64,000 bases of DNA from Candidatus Atribacteria bacterium (lineage in GTDB: Bacteria > Atribacterota > Phoenicimicrobiia > Phoenicimicrobiales > Stramentimicrobiaceae). Positions 48,067-57,169 of the stretch are shown here, piece after piece. Numbering within the stretch: the first letter of the stretch is position 1; every line of letters begins with the position of its first letter. The stretch spans positions 42,308-106,307 of the forward strand of contig JAGYIZ010000002.1 in the NCBI GenBank assembly GCA_018402425.1. The letters run 5' to 3'. The notes under the pieces are model-generated. The model saw nothing but the letters and a program-made list of their open reading frames with translations, did not search any database and was not told where the DNA came from. Both the position numbers and the translations under genes were made by a program.

Positions 48067-48243
48067 ATATTAATTGAAATAAAAAATGGAACGTATTATT
48101 ATAATAATAAATGTGTTGATGATTTAACAGTCACATGGTTGATAAAATATATTTAATAAAAATAACCGAAAGGAGGATTTGGTAAGATTAAAATATATTG
48201 CTAATTTATTTTAATTTTTTTATAAAAGAAAAGAAAGGAGATA

Positions 48244-49308
48244 ATGATTGAAATGAAATATTATCTAAGGAGAATTGTAACAATATTAACGATTGTAGCT
48301 TTGCTTATACCTATTATGGGGATGAATTGTATCGCACAAAGTGATATTAAAGTTGGTCTAGCATTTGATGTTGGAGGTAAAGGTGATAAATCATTTAATG
48401 ATTCCTCTTCACGTGGATTAACCTGGGCTGCAGAAAATTTTGGAATTAAGAGGATAGAACTCGAGCCTGGTGCTGATGCAGATAGGGAAGTAAATTTAAG
48501 GAATTTAGCTACTCTTGGTTATGAGTTTATTATTGGAGTTGGTTTTTTATTTGAGGACAGCATTGGGCCGGTTGCCGATGATTATCCGGATACCAAGTTT
48601 GCTATTGTAGATGGATATATTCCAGATAAACCAAATGTTGTATCCCTAAATTTTGCAGAACATGAAGGATCATTTTTAGTAGGAATGATTGCTGGACTCA
48701 AGGCAATCGAAGATGGTGAAGATACTGTAGGCTTTGTTGGAGGTATGAACGTTCCTTTAATCCAAAGATTTGAAGCTGGATACCGTGCTGGTGTAAAATA
48801 TGCCTACCCGGATTGCAAAATACTGTCTTCTTATGCCGGAGATACTCCCCAGGCTTTTGCCGATCCGGTAAAAGGAAAAGAATTAGCACTATCCCAGTAT
48901 GACAACGGAGCACATGTTATCTTTCACGCAGCTGGTTTAACCGGATCCGGGGTTTATGAAGCTGGCAAAGAAAGAAAAAAATATATTATTGGTGTTGACT
49001 CTAACCAGAATTATTTAGGACATATTGAGGAAACCGGAGAAAACTATGGCTTGACCAGTATGCTAAAACAGGTTGATGTGGCTGTCTATCTGGCAACTAA
49101 ATCTGTTGTAGATGGAAACTTTGAATCAGGTATCAAAATATTTGATTTATCTACTCAAGTAGAGATTGATGGTGTTGAATATAACGGTGTCGGGTACGCG
49201 GTTGATAAATATAATGAAGATTTAATTAATGATACAATGATTGAAAAAGTAGAAAAAGCTAAAACAGAAATTATTAACGGCGAAATCGTGGTACCGGCAG
49301 AGCTATAG
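48244..49308 (+). CDS. BMP-family substrate-binding protein of an ABC transporter
   Basis: BMP (PnrA-like) proteins bind purine nucleosides outside the cytoplasm and deliver them to an ABC permease. Seen: N-terminal signal segment (TILTIVALLIPIMGMN), IKVGLAFDVGGKGDKSFND, NLATLGYEFIIGVGFLFED, FAEHEGSFLVGMIAGL and KYIIGVDSNQNYLG. No canonical lipobox is present: the only nearby Cys sits in GMNC, so the protein may be soluble periplasmic rather than a lipoprotein. At 354 aa it is full length. It is followed by the ATPase and two permeases. Confidence 0.92.
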   Translation: MIEMKYYLRRIVTILTIVALLIPIMGMNCIAQSDIKVGLAFDVGGKGDKSFNDSSSRGLTWAAENFGIKRIELEPGADADREVNLRNLATLGYEFIIGVGFLFEDSIGPVADDYPDTKFAIVDGYIPDKPNVVSLNFAEHEGSFLVGMIAGLKAIEDGEDTVGFVGGMNVPLIQRFEAGYRAGVKYAYPDCKILSSYAGDTPQAFADPVKGKELALSQYDNGAHVIFHAAGLTGSGVYEAGKERKKYIIGVDSNQNYLGHIEETGENYGLTSMLKQVDVAVYLATKSVVDGNFESGIKIFDLSTQVEIDGVEYNGVGYAVDKYNEDLINDTMIEKVEKAKTEIINGEIVVPAEL

Positions 49309-49322
49309 AAAATATAAATCAT

Positions 49323-49380
49323 CATCAGGAAATACAATAAGTTTTGAGATAATTAATTTAAAAAATTGTATTTCCTGATG
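49323..49380 (+). repeat. 16-bp inverted repeat between BMP and ATPase genes
   Basis: CATCAGGAAATACAAT (49323-49338) and ATTGTATTTCCTGATG (49365-49380) are exact reverse complements around a 26-base loop. It directly follows the BMP stop. Such hairpins often stabilise the binding-protein mRNA or limit read-through, giving more binding protein than transporter. That role is inferred. Confidence 0.65.
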
Positions 49381-49433
49381 GTTCATGTTTTTATTCTATA
49401 TATATATTTAATTTAAGATATGGAGAATAAATA

Positions 49434-50984
49434 TTGTCTGACTATTTATTGGAAATGAAGAATATATCTAAACAATTTCCTTTAGTTAAAGCTAATGACA
49501 GGGTTAATTTTAAAGTTAAAAAGGGTGAAATACATGCCCTGGTTGGAGAAAATGGGGCTGGGAAAAGTACTCTAATGAGTATATTGTACGGACTTTATCA
49601 GGCAGATGAAGGTGAAATATTTATTAATGATAAAGAAGTAAATATTTCCAATCCAAATAAAGCTATTGAATTAAAAATTGGTATGGTTCATCAACATTTT
49701 ATGCTGATACCACCTTTGACAATAACCGAGAATGTTATATTGGGTATGGAACCAAAAAAGAGCTATTTTTTTACAGATATAAAGAAAGCTGCTCAAGAAA
49801 TTAAAGAGCTTTCAGAAAAATTTGCTTTCAAAATTGACCCCTGGGCAAAAGTTAGAGATATTTCTGTTGGTATAGAGCAAAGAGTTGAAATTATAAAAGT
49901 CCTCTATCGTGGGGCTGAAATTCTGATATTGGATGAACCCACTGCTGTACTAACACCACAAGAAGTGGAAGAATTATTTAAAATATTACGTTCTTTAAAA
50001 AAAGAAGGGAAAACGGTTATTTTTATAACTCATAAGCTTAATGAAGTAATGGCTATTTCGGATCAGGTTACAGTAATGAGAGATGGAAGAGTAGTAGGTA
50101 TAAAAAAAACATCTGCTACTACTACCTCAGAAATAGCAAATCTTATGGTTGGCAGAGAAGTTCTTTTAAAAACCAATAAAAGTAAACAGAAGGCGGGAAA
50201 ACCTGTATTAAGATTGGAACATATAAATGTTGTTAACCATAATAAATTCCCTGTTTTAAAGGATATTAATCTTACCGTTAAGGAAGGACAGATATTAGGA
50301 ATTGCCGGAGTAGAAGGCAATGGTCAAACCGAGTTAGTTGAGGTTATTACCGGTCTTAGGCCGATTATGAACGGAAAAATATTTCTTTATGAGCAGGATA
50401 TTACAAATTTAAATCCTAGAAAAATAAGAGAATTAAATATTGCCCATATTCCGGAAGACAGAAGAAAAAGAGGAATTATACCGGAATATTCCGTTGCTGA
50501 AAATCTTATACTAGGTTCACATTATCGACCACCTTTTAATAGGGGCTTTTCCCTTGATTTTCCATCCATTTACAACCATGCTCGCAAGTTAATCTCTGAT
50601 TATGATATTCGCCCTGCCGATAAGGACAATTTACTGAAATCGTTATCAGGTGGAAACCAACAAAAAGTAATAGTAGCCAGGGAATTCTTTGGAGAGCCAA
50701 TTCTTTTGATTACCTCTCAACCTACAAGGGGTTTAGATGTTGGCTCAATTGAGTTTGTTCATAAACAATTATTGAAGGAAAGAGATAATAACAAGGCTCT
50801 CCTATTAGTTTCAGCAGAATTAGATGAAATATTATCTTTAAGCGATATCATAGCGGTGATTTATGAAGGACAAATTATAGAAGTGATGGACGTTGCGGAT
50901 GCAGAAAAAAGTAAGCTTGGATTATTGATGACCGGGGCTTCACAAGCTAAAAAATCCAACGAAGAAGATAACCATTTGGAATAG
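49434..50984 (+). CDS. Nucleoside/sugar-type ABC transporter ATP-binding protein
   Basis: ATPase with two fused ABC domains, energising import of the BMP-bound substrate. First domain: Walker A GENGAGKSTLMSIL, Q-loop MVHQHFMLIPPLT, Walker B LILDEPTAVLTPQE. Second domain: degenerate Walker A GVEGNGQTELVEV, as usual in this family, signature LSGGNQQKVIVAREF, and ITSQPTRGLDVGS. The length of 516 aa is normal. The TTG start follows GGAGAATAA. Permease genes follow after 12 bases. Confidence 0.93.
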   Translation: MSDYLLEMKNISKQFPLVKANDRVNFKVKKGEIHALVGENGAGKSTLMSILYGLYQADEGEIFINDKEVNISNPNKAIELKIGMVHQHFMLIPPLTITENVILGMEPKKSYFFTDIKKAAQEIKELSEKFAFKIDPWAKVRDISVGIEQRVEIIKVLYRGAEILILDEPTAVLTPQEVEELFKILRSLKKEGKTVIFITHKLNEVMAISDQVTVMRDGRVVGIKKTSATTTSEIANLMVGREVLLKTNKSKQKAGKPVLRLEHINVVNHNKFPVLKDINLTVKEGQILGIAGVEGNGQTELVEVITGLRPIMNGKIFLYEQDITNLNPRKIRELNIAHIPEDRRKRGIIPEYSVAENLILGSHYRPPFNRGFSLDFPSIYNHARKLISDYDIRPADKDNLLKSLSGGNQQKVIVAREFFGEPILLITSQPTRGLDVGSIEFVHKQLLKERDNNKALLLVSAELDEILSLSDIIAVIYEGQIIEVMDVADAEKSKLGLLMTGASQAKKSNEEDNHLE

Positions 50985-50996
50985 GAGGAGCTGTAT

Positions 50997-51758
50997 TTGA
51001 GTAGAATCAATCAAAAAAGTTATTTCTATCTTGTTATACTGGAAAAGATTACCCCCTTTATTGCTATTTTAGGAGCTCTTTTTATAGGCTCTTTGGTTAT
51101 TCTGTTAATGGGAGAAGATCCAATTCAAGTTTACAAAATGATGTTTGGGCTGGCAATAGGTAATCGTGATGGTTGGGGAAATGTTCTTTTTAGAGCCACT
51201 CCTTTGATATTTACCGGTCTGGCAGTAGCTTTTGCTTTTCGATGTGGATTATTTAATATTGGAGGAGAAGGCCAGGTCTATGTAGGGGCATTTTTAGCTG
51301 CATATGTTGGTTTTACTTTCACGAATTTACCCGCAATATTACTAATACCTCTCACTATTTTTGCAGCTGCCTTAGGAGGTGCTTTTTGGGCATCTATTCC
51401 GGGCATTTTAAAAGCAAAAACAGGTGTTCACGAAGTTATTGTTACCATCATGATGAACTGGATTGCTGCTTCACTAACTTTTTATCTGGCATTATTATAT
51501 AAGGCTCCAGCTACGGAATCTATGAAAGCAGCTGGAGTTCAGCAGATGATACCTCATACCAGCGAAATTGCCGAAGCAGCTCGCTTGCCAAGAATAGCAA
51601 CAATTTTATCCTATTTCAATATTCAATTTCCTTCACACAATCCTTTAAATGTTTCATTTTTTATCGCAATCATTGCTGCAGTTGTGATATATTATATACT
51701 ATGGAAAACAAGTTTGGGATATGAAATAAGAGCAGCTGTGGAAGTCATAACCCTATAG
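50997..51758 (+). CDS. ABC transporter permease 1, truncated by frameshift
   Basis: BPD_transp_2 family permease with FIGSLVILLMGEDPIQVY, LFRATPLIFTGLAVAFAFRC, GLFNIGGEGQVYVGAF and the cytoplasmic signature GVHEVIVTIMMNWIA. TTG start with GGAGGAG upstream. The frame is intact for 240 residues, then at about 51735 YEIRAAVEVITL replaces the expected YEIRAVG-N-A-A-x-YAGI-type continuation and stops. The missing C-terminal third lies downstream in broken frames, so a working permease is doubtful. Confidence 0.85.
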   Translation: MSRINQKSYFYLVILEKITPFIAILGALFIGSLVILLMGEDPIQVYKMMFGLAIGNRDGWGNVLFRATPLIFTGLAVAFAFRCGLFNIGGEGQVYVGAFLAAYVGFTFTNLPAILLIPLTIFAAALGGAFWASIPGILKAKTGVHEVIVTIMMNWIAASLTFYLALLYKAPATESMKAAGVQQMIPHTSEIAEAARLPRIATILSYFNIQFPSHNPLNVSFFIAIIAAVVIYYILWKTSLGYEIRAAVEVITL

Positions 51759-52122
51759 CTTCCAGATATGAGAATCAATATAGCTAAGAATCATCCTGGC
51801 ATAATGGTAATCAGTGGTGCTCTTGCCGGACTCACGTTGGTACAGAGAAATGAGGTTATGAGGTATAAATTTAGATGGCACGGCTGAACTTTTTTTCGCG
51901 TTTAGGCTTTAATGGAATTGCTGTTGCATTATTAAGGAAAAACCATCCCCTTGGGATTGTGTTGGCTGCAATTCTCTTTGGTATCATATGGTGAATTGCA
52001 TTGGTAAATATTTTTGGCTGTTAAATACCCAAGGAATTAATTAATAGTTGACTGTTATTATTATTTTAGTTGTTGTTGCTGATGAAATTGTTAAAACGAT
52101 TAATTATAAGGGAGAAAGTGAG
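51759..52122 (+). pseudogene. Decayed C-terminal part of permease 1
   Basis: Reading across frames gives recognisable permease-C-terminus pieces: PIASRYENQYS-like, VISGALAGLT, RLGFNGIAVALL and KNHPLGIVLAAILFG, ending near VVADEIVKTINYKGES at 52122. Frame changes are numerous and several conserved residues are altered, more than simple indels would give. The next permease begins directly after. Confidence 0.7.
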
Positions 52123-52123
52123 T

Positions 52124-53080
52124 AATGATAGGAAACATACTTAATGCTGATTTTTTAGCATCAGTGATAAGAATTGCCATTCTACTCTGACATTAGCAGA
52201 AGTTGGGAGGAGTTTTCCGAAAAATCGAATGTCGCTCTGGGATTTGGAAGAGAAAGTATGATGTTAACAATTTTGCTTATTGCTGTGGCCTGCTCATTAT
52301 TTTCTCACAACCCATGGATAGGAATTTTGTTTGCTATTATTGTGGGCATATCCCTAGGATTGATTCATGCAATTGTTACCGTATCATTTAAAGCAAATCA
52401 AATTGTCAGCGGTGTTGCCATAAATTTATTTGCCAGCGGAATTACTGTTTTTTTAAGCTGGTTATGGTTTAATGAGACACAAATCATGGCTTTAGAAAGC
52501 CCTTCCAAAATTTGAGGTTTTGATATTTTCAGGGTAGGGAAGAGTTCTTCTTTAATAAAGTTTAATTGTTATCTTTGCACATCCACTCGCCCATGGTATA
52601 TATTGCTTTTATTTATTGTTTATTATCTCATATTATTTTCAAGACTTCTTTGGTCTAAGATTGCGCTCTGTGGGGAGAATATCCATGCTGCTGATACTCT
52701 TGGGAGTAACGTTATAATATATGCGTTACATTGCAGTTATGATATCAGGAGCTATGGCTGGATTAGCAGAGTCAGCTTTTACTTTCCAATTGGTTTCAGG
52801 CTCATTTTTTTTTGTTAAGAGATGAAGTGGGGGGAGGGGATTTATTGCCCTGGCTGCCATGATTTTCGGGAAATGGACTCCTTTTGGAACATTAGGAGCC
52901 GCCTTGTTATTTGGTGTAGGAGAAGCGTTAGCTATCAGGCTTCAGGGAGTTTTTGCTATACCAGTTCAATTCATCAATATGGTTCCATATCTACTAGCCA
53001 TATTCGTATTGGTGGGTGCAATTGGTAAAGCTTCAGCCCCAGCTGCTGATGGAATACCGTATGAAAAAGAAATTCTATAA
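52124..53080 (+). pseudogene. ABC transporter permease 2, multiply frameshifted
   Basis: The partner permease of the BMP system. The start at ATG 52124 gives MIGNILNADFLASVIRIAI, then breaks. Recoverable parts: GGVFRKI or FSEKSNVALGFGRESMML (52210-52265), a good stretch through FKANQIVSGVAINLFASGI to 52515, poor sequence over 52516-52850, and an intact C-terminus (52859-53080) with [20 protein letters not shown] and [14 protein letters not shown]. The normally conserved NIGLEGMM-type motif is altered to LGFGRESMM. Decay or very poor sequence. Confidence 0.8.
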
Positions 53081-53122
53081 ATAAATATGTTTTTGCATTT
53101 TAATTAGGAGTGTTATTAAAAT

Positions 53123-53998
53123 ATGAAAGAAATTGGGGAATATTTAAAAAATAGAAGATTAGAATTAGGCATCTCTCTGGATGAGGCCGAACAATATCTC
53201 AAAATAAGGAAGAAATATTTAGTTGGCATTGAAGAGGGGAATGAAAAAATCCTTCCCGGTAGAACCTATTTTATCGGTTATTTAAGGAATTATGCAAATT
53301 ATCTTGAAGCTGATCAAGAATATATTGACCAGCTTTTGGTGGAAACCAAGCAAGCACCAAAAACAAGCGAAAAAGAACAAGAACAAGAGCAAGAGCCTGT
53401 TGAAACGATACCAAAAAGAAAAAAGACAGGAAAGTATTTTTCTCCTGAAAAAAGTAAATATCGTCCAAAAAGAGAGAAAAGAAATATTAGCTATATTCCC
53501 TTTATTAAAATTGTTGCTATTATAATTGTGCTTGGCGGAGGTATTTTTATAGTAAACCAATTTTTAAATAGAACAGAACAGCCTTCTATCCCTGTTAACA
53601 ACAATGAAGAAATTATTATTGAGAGTACTGAAAATGAGCAGAAAACTATAGAACAGGAGTTAACTGAGATGGCAGAAGAGAACTTGCAAAAAGAGGAAAT
53701 AGAAGAATCATCCACCGATGTTCTTTTAGAGCCTTTACCTGAATATAAGCCAATAAGAGTTGTTGCTCAAGAGCCAGCCTGGGTAAAAATCATAGATGAT
53801 GATGATCAGCTATTATTTGAAAGCCTTATACTTTCTACAGAAGAAATTACCATAAAATCAGAAGGAATGGTATCCTTATTCACAAGCTCAACTGATAATA
53901 TAAGTGTTTTCTACGATGATGAAGAAGTCGAAGCTCAGCCTACTGACAATTATCGTCTCATGTATTATCAAATTATTGCAAATAATGAAAATAATTAG
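53123..53998 (+). CDS. RodZ-like helix-turn-helix membrane protein (DUF4115)
   Basis: RodZ-type proteins link the MreB cytoskeleton to the wall elongation machinery. Seen: an N-terminal HTH (IGEYLKNRRLELGISLDEAE, YFIGYLRNYANYLE), a Lys/Glu-rich linker, one membrane segment (IVAIIIVLGGGIFIVNQFL, about residues 133-152), a Glu-rich region and a C-terminal beta domain (VVAQEPAWVKIIDDDDQL) matching DUF4115. At 291 aa it is typical. GGAG lies upstream of the ATG. The DUF4416 gene starts three bases after its stop. Confidence 0.85.
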   Translation: MKEIGEYLKNRRLELGISLDEAEQYLKIRKKYLVGIEEGNEKILPGRTYFIGYLRNYANYLEADQEYIDQLLVETKQAPKTSEKEQEQEQEPVETIPKRKKTGKYFSPEKSKYRPKREKRNISYIPFIKIVAIIIVLGGGIFIVNQFLNRTEQPSIPVNNNEEIIIESTENEQKTIEQELTEMAEENLQKEEIEESSTDVLLEPLPEYKPIRVVAQEPAWVKIIDDDDQLLFESLILSTEEITIKSEGMVSLFTSSTDNISVFYDDEEVEAQPTDNYRLMYYQIIANNENN

Positions 53999-54000
53999 AA

Positions 54001-54558
54001 ATGGGACAAATTATCTATCCCCAGCCAGTAAAATTAATATTCAGCATTATTAGCGCAGAAGAGGAAATGTTTATAGAGGCCAAGAATAGCTTGACTAAAA
54101 ATTTCGGGAAAATAGATATGGAAAGTGAATACCAGCCTTTTAATTTTACTGAATATTATAAAAATGAAATGGGTGATTCTCTTAAACAAAAAATGTTCTC
54201 ATTTGAGAAATTAATCCTTCCCGATAGGCTGAGTGAAATTAAAAACAATAGCAATAAGTTGGAATGGAAATTAAGTATACCCAGGAACTCTAGAGATGCA
54301 GATATAGAGAAAAAAAGAAAAGTTAATTTCGATCCCGGATATTTAACATTGGGCAAATTTATTTTAGCAAGTACAAAAAATGGAGCTGCCAGGATATACC
54401 TTAAAGAAGGAATATATGCAGAGATTACCCTTAAATTTATCAACAAATCCTTTCGTCCTTTAGAGTGGACTTATCGAAACTATCAGACTGATTTGTATAT
54501 TGATTTTCTTAATAAGGTAAGAGATAAATACAAAAAACAAATAAAAAGTATTATTTAA
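54001..54558 (+). CDS. DUF4416 family protein
   Basis: A conserved protein of unknown function. Seen: QPVKLIFSIISAEEEMF, a central FNFTEYYKNEMG, LILPDRLSEIKN, and NFDPGYLTLGKFILASTKN, which I recognise as DUF4416. There is no signal peptide or membrane segment in its 185 aa. It starts two bases after the rodZ-like stop, implying coupled translation and perhaps a linked role in envelope or cell-shape biology, which is inference only. Confidence 0.8.
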   Translation: MGQIIYPQPVKLIFSIISAEEEMFIEAKNSLTKNFGKIDMESEYQPFNFTEYYKNEMGDSLKQKMFSFEKLILPDRLSEIKNNSNKLEWKLSIPRNSRDADIEKKRKVNFDPGYLTLGKFILASTKNGAARIYLKEGIYAEITLKFINKSFRPLEWTYRNYQTDLYIDFLNKVRDKYKKQIKSII

Positions 54559-54624
54559 TAATAGAAAAGAAGTTGATATTAATAAAGATGGTTGATTTAA
54601 TTACTAGTTAATGATACAAAAAGA

Positions 54625-55188
54625 ATGTTTATTGCAATTAATTTGGATAAGGAAATCAAAAATTATCTTTCTAATATCCAAGAAGATATAATAAACTATA
54701 ATAATGCACAGTTAAAAATGAAAACTGTTGAAAGAAGAAACTTGCATATTTCAATAAAGTTTTTGGGTGATTTGAATAGATTAGAAATTGAAAAAATATC
54801 GCTTGCTCTACAGAAATTGTCATCTAAATATCAACCTTTTAGAATTAACCTTTCAAAAAGGATTGGAATATTTCCTAGCACAAAAAAGCCTCGTGTTATT
54901 TGGATAGGCGTTGAAAAGGGAAACAGTGAAGTTGAAAAAATATACCATGATATCGAAAGAGAGCTTCAAGGGGAATCATTTTATGATAATGATAAAAAAT
55001 TTACTACTCATATTACCCTAGGAAGAGTAAAATATATTAAATATCCAAACAATTTAATAGAATTTATGAAAGAAATAGGTTTTAAAGATATTTCACAAAT
55101 GGTTAATTCTGTAGAATTAATGGAGAGTAATTTAACAACTAAGGGGCCTATTTATGGGGTCATTAGTCAATATCCTTTTTTACAATAA
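54625..55188 (+). CDS. thpR: RNA 2',3'-cyclic phosphodiesterase (2'-5' RNA ligase family)
   Basis: 2H phosphoesterase acting on 2',3'-cyclic or 2'-5'-linked RNA ends. Both HxT/Sx catalytic motifs are visible: LHISIKFLG near residue 46 and THITLGRVK near residue 130, spaced as in the family. The length of 187 aa is normal. The start ATG lacks a strong ribosome binding site. It precedes recA by 82 bases; thpR (ligT)-recA adjacency occurs in several phyla. Confidence 0.93.
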   Translation: MFIAINLDKEIKNYLSNIQEDIINYNNAQLKMKTVERRNLHISIKFLGDLNRLEIEKISLALQKLSSKYQPFRINLSKRIGIFPSTKKPRVIWIGVEKGNSEVEKIYHDIERELQGESFYDNDKKFTTHITLGRVKYIKYPNNLIEFMKEIGFKDISQMVNSVELMESNLTTKGPIYGVISQYPFLQ

Positions 55189-55270
55189 AAGAATAGAATG
55201 TTGTATGGGTATAGTTATTTATAAAATAGAACAGTTTTAAGCTTAATAACTAAAAATTGAGGAGTGTATT

Positions 55271-56326
55271 ATGAAAGAAAGTAAAAATAATATCATTGAG
55301 AGGGAAAAAGCTTTAAAAATGGCCATGGAAAATATAGAACATCGGTTTGGCAAAGGTTCAATAATGAAATTTAGTGATAGGCCAAAAGTTACAGGAAGTA
55401 ACGTTATTCCTTCTGGCTCTTTGGCTTTGGATATTGCCTTGGGTATAGGTGGAGTGCCTCGGGGAAGGGTTGTGGAAATATTTGGCCCTGAATCTTCCGG
55501 TAAAACTACATTAGCATTACATATGATTGCTGAAGCGCAGAAGAATAAAGGAATTGCTGCATTTATAGATGCTGAACATGCTATGGATCCTGTCTATGCA
55601 AAGAATATTGGTATAAATATTGATGAGCTAATTATTTCCCAACCAGATACGGGAGAACAAGCATTAGAAATTGCCGAGTCCCTGGTTAGAAGTAATGCTG
55701 TTGATATTATAGTGATTGATTCGGTAGCTGCGTTGGTGCCCAAAGCGGAGATAGAGGGTGATATGGGAGATTCTTCAATGGGATTACAGGCTCGTTTGAT
55801 GTCACAGGCGTTAAGAAAACTCACTGCAATCATCAACAAATCAAGAACAACAATGATATTTGTTAATCAAATAAGGGAAAAGATTGGTATTATCTTTGGA
55901 AATCCCGAAACAACCCCTGGTGGACGTGCTTTGAAGTTTTATTCGACTATCAGGCTGGATATCAGAAGGAAAGCTTCAATCAAAAAAAATGATTCAAACA
56001 TTGGTATAAATGTCAAAGTCAAAGTTGTAAAAAATAAATTAGCTCCACCTTTTCAAGAAGCTATGTTTGATATTATTTTTGGAAAAGGCATTTCGAGAGA
56101 GGGGGATATATTTAATTTAGGCGTAATCCATGATATCATCCAGAAGTCCGGAACCTGGTTTTCATATAAGGATATGCAGCTAGGACAAGGAAAAGAAAAT
56201 ACAAAGATATATTTAACTGAAAATCCCAAGATATCAAGCGAGATTGAGAAAAAAATATTAAAAGCGGTAAATCTTCCCAATTTAGAAGAAAATTCTCAAA
56301 ATGAAAAAGAACCAAAAAATAACTGA
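55271..56326 (+). CDS. recA: Recombinase RecA
   Basis: Strand-exchange protein and SOS coprotease. Seen: [16 protein letters not shown], Walker [15 protein letters not shown] near residue 70, [38 protein letters not shown] (Walker B), the L2 region [20 protein letters not shown], and a C-terminal domain with an acidic end. The 351-aa length is normal. GAGGAG precedes the ATG. No LexA-type box could be identified upstream. recX overlaps its end by 26 bases. Confidence 0.98.
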   Translation: MKESKNNIIEREKALKMAMENIEHRFGKGSIMKFSDRPKVTGSNVIPSGSLALDIALGIGGVPRGRVVEIFGPESSGKTTLALHMIAEAQKNKGIAAFIDAEHAMDPVYAKNIGINIDELIISQPDTGEQALEIAESLVRSNAVDIIVIDSVAALVPKAEIEGDMGDSSMGLQARLMSQALRKLTAIINKSRTTMIFVNQIREKIGIIFGNPETTPGGRALKFYSTIRLDIRRKASIKKNDSNIGINVKVKVVKNKLAPPFQEAMFDIIFGKGISREGDIFNLGVIHDIIQKSGTWFSYKDMQLGQGKENTKIYLTENPKISSEIEKKILKAVNLPNLEENSQNEKEPKNN

Positions 56327-56942
56327 TATTCAGGTTAAAAAGAATAATATAAATAGAAGAAAATTATATATAGATAATGAACTATTTATTGAAATAGATG
56401 ATGTTATTATAAGTGAGCTAGACTTATATATTGGAAAAGAAGTGACTGATGAACTTATTGAAAAAATTCAACAGAAAGAGGCATTTACAAAGGCAAAAAA
56501 TGATGCTATACGATTTTTATCATACCGTCCCAGGTCTGAATGGGAGATATCAAATAAATTAAAAAAGAAGAAATACCCAATATTTATAATTGAAGAAACC
56601 ATTTATTGGTTAAAAGAAAAAGACCTTATCAATGACAGGCAATTTGCCATGATTTGGATAAAGGATCGCTTAACAAATAAACCCTTAGGTAAATTAAGAA
56701 TAAGAAAGGAATTATACAATAAGGGTATAGACAATGAAGTCATTGAAAGCACAGTAAATGTTTTTTTCAAAAAAGATGAAGATGAATTAGAACTTGCTTA
56801 TCAGTTAATAGAGAGAAGAAAAAATTCTCTCAGATTAAAAAATGTTCAATTAGAACCACAGAAAATAATAAATTTATTAAAAAACCGAGGTTTTTCTTAT
56901 TATGTAATAAATCATATTTATGATGATTTGTTAGATCAGTAG
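56301..56942 (+). CDS. recX: RecA regulator RecX
   Basis: Small helical protein that binds RecA filaments and limits their extension. Seen: three-helix repeats with [38 protein letters not shown] and [19 protein letters not shown], the RecX pattern. The length of 213 aa is normal. The ATG lies within the end of recA, so the regulator is translationally coupled to its target. Confidence 0.93.
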   Translation: MKKNQKITDIQVKKNNINRRKLYIDNELFIEIDDVIISELDLYIGKEVTDELIEKIQQKEAFTKAKNDAIRFLSYRPRSEWEISNKLKKKKYPIFIIEETIYWLKEKDLINDRQFAMIWIKDRLTNKPLGKLRIRKELYNKGIDNEVIESTVNVFFKKDEDELELAYQLIERRKNSLRLKNVQLEPQKIINLLKNRGFSYYVINHIYDDLLDQ

Positions 56943-56995
56943 CATTCTTTAAAAAGCTATTGTAAACATTAGGTAAAATATTTTAAAAATACAAT

Positions 56996-57025
56996 TTGAC
57001 TTTTATTTTCGATGAGAGATAAAAT
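56996..57025 (+). promoter_or_regulatory. Promoter upstream of rny
   Basis: TTGACT (56996-57001), an 18-base spacer and TAAAAT (57020-57025), in the 227-base gap after recX. It would give rny a leader of about 140 bases. Confidence 0.6.
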
Positions 57026-57169
57026 AAAAAGTTGATATTAATTAAATATTTTATCCTTATTTTGTACATTATTTTAGTTCTTTTATAAAAAATGATAACA
57101 AACTAATTAGCAATTGCTTATAAACTATAATAGTAAAAAAATTTAAGAACCTTTTAAACTGAATAGGGG

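Larger units (their letters stand above)
47813..48243. other. 431-base spacer between ftsK and the BMP gene
   Basis: No gene is supported. The first 170 bases are copy A of a dispersed repeat; a perfect 25-bp palindrome follows at 48014-48066. The remainder is AT-rich, with AAAGGAGG tracts near 48170 and 48232, the latter being the ribosome binding site of the next gene. Confidence 0.7.

Noticed and set aside
52603..53028. Short + strand frames in the permease 2 region as separate small genes
   Set aside because: They are fragments or out-of-frame readings of the broken permease, with no independent ribosome binding sites.
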